The notes: generated by a model not told the origin, from the sequence alone. 64,000 nt of DNA from Lentimonas sp. CC4 (GCF_902728235.1 NZ_CACVBO010000001.1:620001-684000); one strand, 5' to 3'. Positions 26,883-36,310 are shown, numbered from the stretch's first letter. Numbers and translations are program-made.

Positions 26883-27410
26883 ATGAACGCTAAAGAATAC
26901 CTCCAACAACACCGAGATGCCCACGAGGCCTCTCATAAAGTTCGGGCTGGTCGTGATAACGCCACGACTTCCTTTGATCCCATGACATGTCACTCCATCG
27001 ATGACGTCAAAGGGCAGCTCAACGCAGCTGCGAGATGGTATCTCTACGATATGTCGGTAGCGACAGAGATATACGAGCGCCCAGCCCCTATCCCCCTAAC
27101 CATACCCGACAAGGATGGCTGCGCCAAAGCGACACCTTACATCTTCGATTTCCTGTTCAACGACCACAAGAACTGTATTGCCGTGGCGGAAGTCATACTC
27201 GTCAAAAAGCTAGAGGAACTAGCTAAGGAAGACCCTACGCGTTGGGGAAAAAGTAAAAGAGGCTCATGGGAGTCTCCACCAATAGAAAAGCAACTACGCG
27301 CCCAGGGACTTATCCACCTATTGCTCACCGATGAGATGATATTTCAGCTCTGCCAATCCCTACAACAGCACGCTGAGGAATGCCGCCAGCATGAAAATAA
27401 GAAACAGTAA
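26883..27410 (+). CDS. TnsA-like protein, catalytically dead paralogue 2
   Basis: 175 residues, a second stand-alone relative of the TnsA domain, 11 bases after paralogue 1. It opens MNAKEYLQQHRD and keeps the Trp 52 to Pro spacing. The catalytic Glu position is Asn 47, Asp 89 is kept, and the E-x-K motif is E103-V-I105: the same two of four residues are lost as in paralogue 1 but by different substitutions. It ends after LLTDEMI and a Gln/His-rich tail, without the winged-helix domain. The open frame and clean spacing say it is under selection rather than decaying. Its role is unknown; heterodimer formation with the active TnsA domain is an attractive guess. Confidence 0.8.
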   Translation: MNAKEYLQQHRDAHEASHKVRAGRDNATTSFDPMTCHSIDDVKGQLNAAARWYLYDMSVATEIYERPAPIPLTIPDKDGCAKATPYIFDFLFNDHKNCIAVAEVILVKKLEELAKEDPTRWGKSKRGSWESPPIEKQLRAQGLIHLLLTDEMIFQLCQSLQQHAEECRQHENKKQ

Positions 27411-27544
27411 AACCACCAACGAAATCAAAGACTATGAATACTACAAAATACATACAAGCACACCGAGATCACCCTGAGTCATCTCGTCGAGTTAGGTCCG
27501 GCCGCGGCAACGCTATTGGATTTGTCATGTCAGAAAAAATGGGA
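27408..27544 (+). repeat. Direct repeat, copy 1 of 2 (137 bp)
   Basis: Nearly identical to 27729-27865, exactly 321 bases downstream. It covers the intergenic TAAAACCACCAACGAAATC, the start codon and the first 36 or so codons of the TnsA domain. The few differences show a recent duplication that gave rise to the truncated copy. Confidence 0.9.
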
Positions 27545-27613
27545 CCCCCGATCGCCCACGAATCTAAGATGGAGCGCTCCTCTATTTGGCACTCTGAATC
27601 AATGGAGGATTAA
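27434..27613 (+). pseudogene. Truncated TnsA-domain copy
   Basis: A 59-codon frame starting MNTTKYIQAHRD that matches the first 36 residues of the TnsAB fusion almost perfectly. It then stays recognisable for about 20 more (SKMERSSIW against SRTIERPTIW, keeping the catalytic Glu) before a TAA at 27611. The following 110 bases up to the TnsAB start show no coding match. It is the remnant of a fourth tandem TnsA-like unit, or a short protein made of the N-terminal segment alone; the first is more likely. Confidence 0.7.
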
Positions 27614-27728
27614 CGAGGCTCAACCCTCTCCAACGAGGCTAGCGATACCGAATGAAAATAAAATTCATCCGCAACAGACAGTAACTCCGACACCGAAAAT
27701 TCAAACCCCGGCGAATACCGCCAAATGA

Positions 27729-27865
27729 TAAAACCACCAACGAAATCAAAAACCATGAATACTACAGAATACATACAAGCACACCGAGATCACCCTGAGT
27801 CATCTCGTCGAGTTAGGTCCGGCCGCGGCAACGCGATTGGATTTGTTATGTCCGAAAAAATGGGA
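27729..27865 (+). repeat. Direct repeat, copy 2 of 2 (137 bp)
   Basis: Second copy of the 137-base unit at 27408, here forming the true 5' end of the TnsAB gene. Recombination between the two would delete 321 bases and remove the truncated copy without touching the fusion gene. Confidence 0.9.
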
Positions 27866-30382
27866 CACTCCATCGACTTTGATAGCCGCACGATTGAGCG
27901 ACCTACGATCTGGATGTTAGAGTATTCGGACGAATGCGTTGAATACTACTCGCAGCCTAAAAAAGTCGAGGTCTCACTTCCCGACAAAAACGGCAGACGT
28001 CGCCCTCAGGCACTCACACTCGATTTCATGGAGGTAAACAAAGAAGAAGTCCCATGCCTGATTGAGTGTAAACTCGTCAAAGACCTCGAAAAATTGGCTG
28101 AAGTAAATCCGCATCGCTGGGCAAAGGGATTAGATGGCAAATGGGATTCACCCCCACTGCGCAAGGAGCTCAAGATGCTCGGATTTGAATTCAAATTGAT
28201 CACCGATGAGGATTTGAATCCCAACCTAATCGCAAATCTGGAGTATTTAAGCTCCACTCCCATCGCCGCAAACACAAAGCCAATAGCGGTGCATCACAAA
28301 ATCGCTAAAGCAGTCTCAAACGGGCCAAAATCGCTAAAGGACATCTGCGACAGTATTGGGTGTAGCGTCTCATCAATACTAGTGGCACTGCAACTAGGAT
28401 GTGTCCATATCGACCTCGAAAATGAGCTACTTGCTCGACCAGATCTAACCCGGGTATTTGCGAGTCGATATGTTGCGATGGCTTACGGGCTATCCGAAAT
28501 GACTCGAATCCCGATCAAAGGTGCAGCTTCGATCGCAGAGGGGGACAAACTCGACTGGGACGGCATCTATTTCGAGGTCAAGGAAGTCGGTAAAACTAAA
28601 CTAATGCTGCAGAAAGATGGTTCCACCGGAAAAATCCGAGAGTTCGAGCGAAAAGAGATGAATACGCTCCTAGCCCAACGCAGCATCGTGCTACACAAAC
28701 TGTCCAACAAGCAGGAAACCGATGACACGATCAAACAACTCATCCATAAAGCACCTCCAAAAACGCTGGCCAAAGCATGCTACAAGCTCGGGTGCGTCAA
28801 AAAGATCCAAAAACCAAAAAACGAAGAGAGCACGAGGACGATACAGCGCTGGCAACAAAAAGCTAAAAGATCGGAGCGATTATTTGGCAACGACTTCGTC
28901 TTATTTCTGGAGCCCACCTTCCAAGGAGACCACCGCAAACGCCTTTGTATCGAAGTCTATGATGCGATGAAAGAAGTCATGGATGAGTTCTATTTGACCA
29001 AACAGGCTCCCACACTCGCCCAAGCCCATCGCGAACTCGAAGCGATCTGCGAGGAGAGAGGCATCACCGCTCCATCTCGCAATACGCTCGACAAGTATAT
29101 TCACGACAACAGCGGCGACGCACAGCGCCTCAAAGAACGTCTGAGCTCCAAAGCAGCTTATGCCATCACAACAGGTAGCGGTCTTGATTTCGATCCGCAT
29201 TACCTGGGCGAGTATGCCATGCATCGAGCACACATCGATAACAAGCAAATCAAAATCCAGTGTCGCTGCCCACGGACAGGGGCAGTGCTCGGCAAAGCAT
29301 GGCTCACTCTGATATGCTTACCTAAGATACGGTATTATGCGGGCTACGCACTCAGCTTCGAAGCGCCAAGCGCTCGGACAACGCTCTTAGCATTTCGAGA
29401 CGTCTATCGTAACATGCAGGCTCTTCCATCCGAAGTGATTGCAGACAACGGCAAGGAGTTTAAGAATCTGGCGCTGCACGAGCTACTGGCTGCGTTCGGA
29501 ACGAATTTAACCTTTTGCCCGCCGCATGCGCCCAGGAACAAAGCAATTTTGGAGCGATTTAACCGGCATCTGGATGACATGCTACTTGAGACGATGTCTG
29601 GCTCTACACATGCCATAAGTCGAAAAACGGGAATCACAAAAGAAAATAACCCAGAGCTTCGATCGTGCTGGGACCTAGGCTCTCTCGACAAAACAATCCG
29701 AGGTTTCTTAGAGGAGTATCATGATCAAGAGCAAGAAGTCCTAGACTGGAAATCCCCCAAGCAAGCACTCGAAGAGGATCAGAGGTATCATCCACTTGGC
29801 AATGGCACCGACCAAATGCTACTCCCGCCAGAATCCTGCGAGATCCTCTTCCTGCCAAACACGCCAAAGGATACACTCAAAATACAACCAGGCCGCGGAG
29901 TCGCCTTCAAACACCACATCTACTGGTGCGAGGAAATTGCTGCTCATCGTGGCAAGATCAAAGATCTGGAGGCGAAATATGACCCTTACGACCTCACGCA
30001 CATTTATCTCTACATCAATGGTAACTGGTGCGAGGCGAAGGTCAGATCCGGCCCCCTTCGAGAGATATTGCATCTGCTCACCGAATGGGAACGGCGCTAT
30101 ATTTCCCGCGAAATGGTAGCACTGGGAATGACCTCTAAAGGTAAAATCAAAAAAACCTCATTAGCTTACGGTCGATACGCACGAAAAATACGCGCGATGG
30201 AAGATGGACTTAAAGCCAATCTAAAATCGGCCCAAAACAAGGCTCTCGAAGCAAAGAATCCACACAACGACGAAGTATCATGCGATGCTGATGCTACAGC
30301 GAAGCCAAGTAAAGGCAATGCCCTCCCAGCAGTCGATCGCACACAGGTGAAACTAGCGCATGTAGAAAGGGTATCAGCATGA
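27755..30382 (+). CDS. tnsAB: TnsA-TnsB fusion transposase of a Tn7-like element
   Basis: Start set at ATG 27755, which matches the start of the paralogues; an in-frame ATG at 27725 would add ten residues. 875 residues. Residues 1-165 are the TnsA nuclease domain with Glu 48, Asp 90, Glu 104 and Lys 106 all present (LIECK). Residues 175-250 resemble the TnsA C-terminal winged helix. The TnsB part follows with a DDE core: Asp 495 (AHIDN), Asp 564 (IADNGKEF) and Glu 600 (ILERFNR), with 35 residues between the last two as in classical DD35E enzymes. TnsA cuts the 5' ends and TnsB cuts and joins the 3' ends, giving cut-and-paste movement. TnsAB fusions are known in Tn7-like and some CRISPR-associated elements; no cas gene is in this window. 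It overlaps tnsC by 4 bases. Confidence 0.93.
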   Translation: MNTTEYIQAHRDHPESSRRVRSGRGNAIGFVMSEKMGHSIDFDSRTIERPTIWMLEYSDECVEYYSQPKKVEVSLPDKNGRRRPQALTLDFMEVNKEEVPCLIECKLVKDLEKLAEVNPHRWAKGLDGKWDSPPLRKELKMLGFEFKLITDEDLNPNLIANLEYLSSTPIAANTKPIAVHHKIAKAVSNGPKSLKDICDSIGCSVSSILVALQLGCVHIDLENELLARPDLTRVFASRYVAMAYGLSEMTRIPIKGAASIAEGDKLDWDGIYFEVKEVGKTKLMLQKDGSTGKIREFERKEMNTLLAQRSIVLHKLSNKQETDDTIKQLIHKAPPKTLAKACYKLGCVKKIQKPKNEESTRTIQRWQQKAKRSERLFGNDFVLFLEPTFQGDHRKRLCIEVYDAMKEVMDEFYLTKQAPTLAQAHRELEAICEERGITAPSRNTLDKYIHDNSGDAQRLKERLSSKAAYAITTGSGLDFDPHYLGEYAMHRAHIDNKQIKIQCRCPRTGAVLGKAWLTLICLPKIRYYAGYALSFEAPSARTTLLAFRDVYRNMQALPSEVIADNGKEFKNLALHELLAAFGTNLTFCPPHAPRNKAILERFNRHLDDMLLETMSGSTHAISRKTGITKENNPELRSCWDLGSLDKTIRGFLEEYHDQEQEVLDWKSPKQALEEDQRYHPLGNGTDQMLLPPESCEILFLPNTPKDTLKIQPGRGVAFKHHIYWCEEIAAHRGKIKDLEAKYDPYDLTHIYLYINGNWCEAKVRSGPLREILHLLTEWERRYISREMVALGMTSKGKIKKTSLAYGRYARKIRAMEDGLKANLKSAQNKALEAKNPHNDEVSCDADATAKPSKGNALPAVDRTQVKLAHVERVSA

Positions 30383-31509
30383 GAAATGAAGTTAAAAAAT
30401 TTCGAGAAACTCGCGTAATGCATCCAAGCTACGAGGCGCTCACCAATAAAATCGTGGATGCGATATATAATGATAAAGAGCGCCCAATCATCGTAGTCAT
30501 CGGCCCCCCAGGGATAGGTAAGACATCCCTGCTAGCATGCGTCATGGATCGTATCATAACACTAGAGCGATCGCGCATGGAGGCCGAACGCGAATATATC
30601 CCTGTGACAGGAATACGAACCCCAAGCCCGGAGGTCCGAGTGTATCCCTGGAAGGACCTCTACCACTCAGTCTTATACAGCTTATACGATCCCGCCGCGA
30701 GGTCGGGCATACACTGCCGAGACTACACAAAGAAGCAAACGCAACGTGAGCTAGGGTTTGAGTTCCCCACAGAGAAATACCTAGGCCAAGGAACCAAAGG
30801 CTCTCTATACCGCCACATGCTTCGCTCGATCGAGCACCGCAAGCCATTGGCGGTCTGCATGGACGAGGCCCATCATCTGGTTTATAGCGGAAGTCACGAT
30901 GATGGCGGTCAAGTTGACAAAGGCGGCAAATTAAAGCTGCTTGCGAATCACATCAAGAGCATGGCAGACGAGATCCACGGCGCAAAGTTAGTGTTGTTTG
31001 GAACTTACGACCTATGGAGCCTGATCGAACAAACAACACAGGGAATTCGACGCACCCGAATTTTCGAATTTAGCCGCTACGACTTCCCCGATGCAACGGA
31101 TCCAACAGATCCATTTATTATCGCCTTGCTCAGCTTGTGCGAGTCGCTCGAAGATCATTTAGCGTTTGATCCTGCGAAACACTACGAGGAGCTCTACAAG
31201 GGCTGCCTAGGTTGTATCGGCCTTTTAAAATCATGGTTTGAACGGGCACTAACCGAAGCCAATGGCGATAAAATAAGCCTAGACCTAATGCGAGCCGAAC
31301 AAACCCCAAACTATCATTTAGAGTTAGGGATGAACGAAATACTAGATGGTGAGGCTCATTTCGAAGGAATGCATAAGCCTTCGGACAAAAGCCTGTGGGA
31401 GGAATTTGCACCACAGACGTCTCAAGCACCGAAAGAAAAGCGAAAGAACCCGAACGCATTCAAGGCGAACCCACGTGTTTTCAAGAGAGGAGGTCGCAAT
31501 GAGCAATAA
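30379..31509 (+). CDS. tnsC: TnsC AAA+ ATPase, transposition regulator
   Basis: 376 residues. Walker A GPPGIGKT (42-49) and Walker B VCMDEAHH (Asp 162, Glu 163) are intact, and FGTYDLW follows as a sensor-like segment. TnsC forms ATP-dependent filaments on target DNA, links the target selector (TniQ/TnsD) to the TnsAB transposase, and gives target immunity. The C-terminus is basic (KEKRKNPNAFKANPRVFKRGGR), likely the part contacting TnsAB or DNA. It overlaps the fusion gene by 4 bases and tniQ by 11. Confidence 0.92.
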   Translation: MRNEVKKFRETRVMHPSYEALTNKIVDAIYNDKERPIIVVIGPPGIGKTSLLACVMDRIITLERSRMEAEREYIPVTGIRTPSPEVRVYPWKDLYHSVLYSLYDPAARSGIHCRDYTKKQTQRELGFEFPTEKYLGQGTKGSLYRHMLRSIEHRKPLAVCMDEAHHLVYSGSHDDGGQVDKGGKLKLLANHIKSMADEIHGAKLVLFGTYDLWSLIEQTTQGIRRTRIFEFSRYDFPDATDPTDPFIIALLSLCESLEDHLAFDPAKHYEELYKGCLGCIGLLKSWFERALTEANGDKISLDLMRAEQTPNYHLELGMNEILDGEAHFEGMHKPSDKSLWEEFAPQTSQAPKEKRKNPNAFKANPRVFKRGGRNEQ

Positions 31510-32887
31510 TATCAACGACTACTCTGATGAACTATTACTGAATGCTCCACAACGGCAGCCGCTCTATCGAGTCGAACCGAAATCGGTTGATGGGAACTAT
31601 CGAGAGTGTATGTCGAGTTATCTGGCAAACGTGGCAGCCGAACATGGAACCTCACCTGCTGTTTTCCTGAAAGATCTGGTGCCAGTGGCCGCTGCTGAAT
31701 TCAGGGATGACCGACGTGGATCTTTTGCGGTGCAATCCTTCCCACAACGCATCGATGGCACGAGTGATTTCTCAACTCGTTTTACCGAAATGCTATCCAG
31801 GCTTTCAGGGGTTCAAGGTCTGGCAAACCACTCTCTACGAGCCTTCACCCCCCTGACCTCGAAACGTGGATTCCTACGGAGTAAATTAGCATGGTGCCCA
31901 CAATTCCTTGATGCCGTTACAGCTCCATATATACCAGTCCTATGGCGTTTATCTTGGGTTAAGGTGTGCCCACGTTTCAAAGTGCCACTACAAACCCTCT
32001 GCCCGGGTTGCGGGAAATCAATCTCAGTGCTGTCAGGTCGTGGCAATATAGGTCATTGCACGCACTATAAGTGCCAGGCAGACCTATCAGCAGGAACCTC
32101 GATGGGTGCGGAAACAACTATGCTTGGGCAGATCAAATCGATGGACTATGAAGTCTGGGTTGCTGAACAGACGGAAACCCTGATCGACGGCTTGAGAACA
32201 AGCCCACTGCCACCTGAGTTTTCATGGTCAGAGACTATAAACCACTGGCTAACTCATTTTGATCTACAAGGAGTAAGAGGTCTTGGCCCTCGTATTTTTG
32301 GGATAAATGGAACGTCGCTAGGCCTATGGATGAGAGGAGAGCAAATCCCGACAATGCAGCACTTGTTTAATTTCGCATGGGTTATGCAATTAAGTGTCAC
32401 CCAGTTCCTACATAAAGAGCTCCCTGGGAACCATGATGGAAAGCTAGTTCCGAGCCTCATGTGTCAATCAAAGGAAAAAACTGCGCCTAAGCGTCGAATT
32501 GACCGGCCCAAGATCCTAAGACAGTTACGAAAAATCATAGATGAGGATCTTTATCCATATGAATCATTTACTCGTATAGCTCAAAGAATCGGGCGAAGCA
32601 CTGGCGTGCTAAACCAAAACTTCTCAGATGAAGCAAAATATCTGGGGCAGCGTTTTATGAACAACCGTAAAGTCAAAGCGCGACTTCACCGAGCGGCCGA
32701 TCAAGCCGAAATACTTGAAGCCTGCGCAATAATCGCCGAAATGAACGAAGTCATTTCGGCCCGTCGAGTCAAAGCTCTGGTTTCTAAACCATCAAAGGTC
32801 ATAGATCCAAAATTAGGGGGCGCACTAATCAAAGAAGCGCGTCGGCAACAAATTGAGAAAAATTTTCGGAAATTTTCTTCTAATTGA
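31499..32887 (+). CDS. tniQ: TniQ/TnsD-family target selector
   Basis: The start is fixed by AGGAGG at 31488-31493, five bases before ATG 31499, one of the clearest ribosome-binding sites in the window; an open frame runs further upstream inside tnsC. 462 residues. A TniQ domain with zinc-binding cysteines is visible (WCP at 133, VCPRF at 157, LCPGCG at 168-171, C187, C192). A helical second half with basic segments probably binds DNA. The length is nearer to TnsD than to the short TniQ of CRISPR systems, so it may itself recognise a fixed attachment site; the tRNA-Met gene 154 bases downstream is the obvious candidate. It is the last gene of the operon. Confidence 0.87.
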   Translation: MSNNINDYSDELLLNAPQRQPLYRVEPKSVDGNYRECMSSYLANVAAEHGTSPAVFLKDLVPVAAAEFRDDRRGSFAVQSFPQRIDGTSDFSTRFTEMLSRLSGVQGLANHSLRAFTPLTSKRGFLRSKLAWCPQFLDAVTAPYIPVLWRLSWVKVCPRFKVPLQTLCPGCGKSISVLSGRGNIGHCTHYKCQADLSAGTSMGAETTMLGQIKSMDYEVWVAEQTETLIDGLRTSPLPPEFSWSETINHWLTHFDLQGVRGLGPRIFGINGTSLGLWMRGEQIPTMQHLFNFAWVMQLSVTQFLHKELPGNHDGKLVPSLMCQSKEKTAPKRRIDRPKILRQLRKIIDEDLYPYESFTRIAQRIGRSTGVLNQNFSDEAKYLGQRFMNNRKVKARLHRAADQAEILEACAIIAEMNEVISARRVKALVSKPSKVIDPKLGGALIKEARRQQIEKNFRKFSSN

Positions 32888-32903
32888 GCGCTTGACAGAA
32901 TCA

Positions 32904-32938
32904 CGGGGAGTCGGCTTTTTGTCGGCTTCCCGTTTTTT
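32904..32938 (+). terminator. Rho-independent terminator of the tns operon
   Basis: CGGGGAGTCGGC (32904-32915) pairs over 12 bases (three G-U) with GTCGGCTTCCCG (32921-32932) around a TTTTT loop, followed by six T. It lies 16 bases after the tniQ stop. Confidence 0.8.
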
Positions 32939-32951
32939 ACGGGATGTTCTT

Positions 32952-33019
32952 TGTCATCAATTTATGTCGCAGGCGGTTTTTCAGTTAGAACTGTCGCCAA
33001 ACGACAAGAATCAATGACA
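32952..33019. mobile_element. Putative right end of the Tn7-like element
   Basis: TGTCATCAATTTATGTCG (32952-32969) faces CGACAAGAATCAATGACA (33002-33019); read on opposite strands they agree at 14 of 18 bases, sharing TGTCAT, ATT and TGTCG. Further TGTCG-type words lie between and just before (32919, 32992). Tn7-like and Tn5053-like elements end in TGT...ACA and carry TnsB-binding repeats with TGTCA/TGTCG cores, so the terminus is probably the TGACA at 33015-33019. The head-to-head arrangement is unusual. No matching left end was found in the window. Confidence 0.5.
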
Positions 33020-33040
33020 TGTGCACTTTTTCAAATGAAT

Positions 33041-33557
<517 letters not shown>

Positions 33558-33951
33558 CATTCCGAGAGCACATTCGTAATTCGTCTCTCTTTATTACACT
33601 TCCCAGGCAGCCATTCATACGCATCGAAACGGCTTCGCCGATCCGCTACAAAGTCAGAGGGAACAGCGCCCGTATGAACACAGAGCACCGCACACCATTC
33701 AGCAAGCCGAGCAAAATATCCCTCAGGTCTCAGCCCTCTGCCCATTCATACGCATCGAAACGGCTTCGCCGATCCGCCACAAAGTCAGCGGTAGCAGCCT
33801 CTCCATCAATAATGGGCCGCGCGCACAACTCAGCGGACAGGCAGGAATGCCTGTTTCACATCCATAAACCAGCCCTCAGCTCTCAAGTCTCAGCTCTCAG
33901 CTCTCTAACCTCAAGCCTCAGCTCTCAGCTCTCCTACCTCAGCTCTCTTCC
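33558..33951. other. Gene-free filler with simple repeats
   Basis: No gene is convincing here. A 36-base word beginning CCATTCATACGCATCG occurs at 33611 and 33742 (131 bases apart). From about 33866 to 33951 the sequence is a degenerate run of CAGCTCT units. A REP-like hairpin lies at 33836-33859. A 149-codon + frame exists but is low-complexity and starts inside the terminator repeat. Confidence 0.7.
33836..33859 (-). repeat. REP-like hairpin, copy 1
   Basis: On the minus strand GTGAA then stem ACAGGCA, loop TTCC, stem TGCCTGT, then C. A member of a dispersed family (also 53418, 54282, 54328). Confidence 0.7.
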
Positions 33952-35115
33952 CTAGTCCACCAACTCGGGGAGCTTCGTCTCGGTGTTGATCGCGATACGG
34001 CCTTCGCCGTTGAGCACGCTCAGCAAACGGTTACCGATGAATTCGGCGCGCCAGCTGCGTAGCATACGGTGGCGCGTGGAGTCGGCGACATCGGCTTCGA
34101 GGACGAATGCGGTGACGTCTGCTCGATTTCCGATCAGTGGGGGGTCAATTTTAGCGGCTAAGCAAATACCTTTTATCAGTGCCAGCGTGAGGTCGACGCG
34201 CGACTCATAACCATCGTCGGGCGCGGGGCCTTTATGACGGCCATTGGGAAGCTCCGGCAAGTTGCCAGCGATGCCACGCTCGATTGCTGCCCAAATCTTG
34301 TCGCGATTGCGCTGCAGCGCACGCTCAGTGAGGCCGCGGCTCGGCTGGATCGCCTCAGCAGATTCTGGTGGTCGCTTCATCAAGGTAATGATGGCATCGT
34401 CGGACAGAACGAAGTTACGGGGCAAATTACGCTGGCGGGCCTTGACCTCGCGCCATGCTCCTAGTGAACGCACAATATTACGCTGCTGATTCGTTAGCGA
34501 ACCACTGCCTCGCACGCGCGGCATCTCGGCCTCGGGATCGAATTCTTGATAAATCTCTTCGTTCTCGTAATACTTCATCTCGTCGATGATCCACTGTTTA
34601 CGACCGAGGGCGTCGGCCTTGTCCATGATCTTCTCCATGAGGCGCGTTGAGTAGCGCACATCATCTTCGGCGTATTCCATCTGCTTCTCAGTGAGCGGAC
34701 GAGCGATCCAATTCGAACGCGTTTCGGATTTGTCCAAGCGCACCTTCATCAAAGTCTTGAGCAATTCACTCAAAGAAATGGTCGACGAGAGACCAACAAA
34801 GCCTGACGAGCGCTGCGTATCGAAGATATTTTTGGGGTAGGCACCACAAGCGCGCTTGAGAATCGTGAGATCCTGCTGAGCATCATGGAGGATTTTAACC
34901 GTGTTCGGGTCGGACATTAGAGTGGCAAACGGCGACCAGTCTTCGATCTCTGGCGCATCAATCAGCTCGCAATGGCCGTCAGGGTAGCCGATCTGGACTA
35001 GGCCTAGGGTAGGATAATAGGTGCGATCCCAAACAAATTCTGTGTCTATTCCTACTGCACCTGCCGCTTGGGCGGCCTTCACTGCATCTGCGAGAGCTTC
35101 TGTCGTCGTAATCAT
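33952..35115 (-). CDS. rnd: Ribonuclease D
   Basis: 387 residues (E. coli RNase D 375). A 3'-5' exonuclease that trims tRNA precursors and other structured RNAs. The DEDDy catalytic motifs are visible: VGIDTEF (Asp 24, Glu 26), ILHDAQQDL, and YAEDDVRYS with the Tyr-x-x-x-Asp pair. After it, about residues 205-290, comes an HRDC-type domain (LGAWREVKARQRNLPRNFVLSDD). It starts with ATG and no clear Shine-Dalgarno sequence. It is a single gene, divergent from the ABC-transporter cluster with a 184-base gap that must hold both promoters. Confidence 0.92.
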   Translation of the reverse strand: MITTTEALADAVKAAQAAGAVGIDTEFVWDRTYYPTLGLVQIGYPDGHCELIDAPEIEDWSPFATLMSDPNTVKILHDAQQDLTILKRACGAYPKNIFDTQRSSGFVGLSSTISLSELLKTLMKVRLDKSETRSNWIARPLTEKQMEYAEDDVRYSTRLMEKIMDKADALGRKQWIIDEMKYYENEEIYQEFDPEAEMPRVRGSGSLTNQQRNIVRSLGAWREVKARQRNLPRNFVLSDDAIITLMKRPPESAEAIQPSRGLTERALQRNRDKIWAAIERGIAGNLPELPNGRHKGPAPDDGYESRVDLTLALIKGICLAAKIDPPLIGNRADVTAFVLEADVADSTRHRMLRSWRAEFIGNRLLSVLNGEGRIAINTETKLPELVD

Positions 35116-35299
35116 GTGGGAACCAAAGTCACTAAAACAGGCACCATTGGAAAGCAGAATCTGAACTAGAGTGTGGGAATTCGATGCGAATGTTATGAAA
35201 ATAGCACTTCACTAGCCTTGATGCCGCCACAACTTTCGTTACAAACCTGATCAATTACACCAATAACTTTCCAAATTCCGAAGCGACACACCAGCATTC

Positions 35300-36310
35300 A
35301 TGGAGACTATCCCCAGTATACGCGTTGAAAATCTAACCCGCCAATTCGGGTCACTCACTGCGATTCACAACGTAAGCTTCACCGTCAATCGCGGTGAAAT
35401 CGTCGGCTTCCTCGGGCCCAACGGCGCGGGCAAAAGCACGACGATGCGCATTTTATCGGGCATCATGCCCGCCACATCGGGCTCCGCATGGGTCGGTGGC
35501 GTCGCCGTCGCTCATAATCCATACGAGGTCAAGCAGCGCATCGGCTATATGCCGGAGAACAATCCCCTGCCCGATGACATGCGGGTGGTCGAGTATTTGC
35601 GTTTCCGCGCTCGCCTCAAAGGCGTCCCGAGGCGAAAGCTGCGCGAGACCGTGCAGGATGTGATGGAAACCTGCGATCTGGCCCGCACCGCGCGGCGTAA
35701 AATCATTGGCACACTTTCAAAAGGCTTCCGCCAGCGCGTCGGCATCGCCGATGCACTATTAGGTAATCCAGAAGTGATCATCATGGACGAGCCGACCATC
35801 GGCCTCGACCCCCATCAGATTCAAGGCATCCGCAAGCTGATCAATAATCTGCGCGGTCGCTTAACGGTCGTGCTCTCCAGCCACATTCTGCCGGAAATCG
35901 AGCGTTCCTGCGACCGCGTGATCATTATCAACCGCGGCCGCGTCGTCGCGAGTGGCACCAGCGACAGTCTGCGCGAGGAATTCCTGCCAGGCAACCGCTT
36001 CGAGCTCGAAGTCAAAGGCAGCGAAGCGCGTGTCACTGAGCTGCTCAAAGCCAAGGGGCTCGAAGTCGAAATCCTAGACAAGGAAGAAAGCGAAGACGAC
36101 ATCCTGAAACTCACAATCCGTGCCGAGGGCGATGGCGAACTCGGACCACAACTCATCGCAGCACTCAGCGACTCACCAGACTGCACGCTACGCAGCCTCG
36201 CGCCACGTGTGCCGAACCTAGAAGAGATCTTCCTTGCCGCGACCAAACGCTCGTGGGAAGAAACCATCGAGTCCCCCAAAGCAAAACCCACAGCCGCGGC
36301 TCAATCCTAA
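35300..36310 (+). CDS. ABC transporter ATPase (GldA/NatA type)
   Basis: 336 residues. Walker A GPNGAGKST (about 40-48), signature LSKGFRQRVG, Walker B VIIMDEPTIGLD and H-loop LSSHILPE are all intact. The C-terminal 110 residues are the extra domain usual in ABC-2 exporter ATPases. It heads a cluster with an ABC-2 permease, a GldG-like and a DUF4340 protein, the set called GldA-GldF-GldG in Bacteroidetes gliding. In Verrucomicrobiota, where the set is common, gliding is not established and the substrate is unknown. Confidence 0.9.
   Translation: METIPSIRVENLTRQFGSLTAIHNVSFTVNRGEIVGFLGPNGAGKSTTMRILSGIMPATSGSAWVGGVAVAHNPYEVKQRIGYMPENNPLPDDMRVVEYLRFRARLKGVPRRKLRETVQDVMETCDLARTARRKIIGTLSKGFRQRVGIADALLGNPEVIIMDEPTIGLDPHQIQGIRKLINNLRGRLTVVLSSHILPEIERSCDRVIIINRGRVVASGTSDSLREEFLPGNRFELEVKGSEARVTELLKAKGLEVEILDKEESEDDILKLTIRAEGDGELGPQLIAALSDSPDCTLRSLAPRVPNLEEIFLAATKRSWEETIESPKAKPTAAAQS

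Noticed and set aside
27516-27728. 70-codon frame between the truncated TnsA copy and the fusion gene
   Set aside because: It is in a different frame from the TnsA homology and its translation of the repeat region is nonsense; the recognisable frame is 27434-27613.
32892-32920. Promoter for tRNA-Met (TTGACA at 32892)
   Set aside because: A perfect -35 word is present but no -10 box lies at 16-18 bases, and it overlaps the tniQ terminator.
35821-36291. Minus-strand 156-codon Ser/Arg-rich frame
   Set aside because: It lies opposite the ABC ATPase and has the composition of an antisense shadow.
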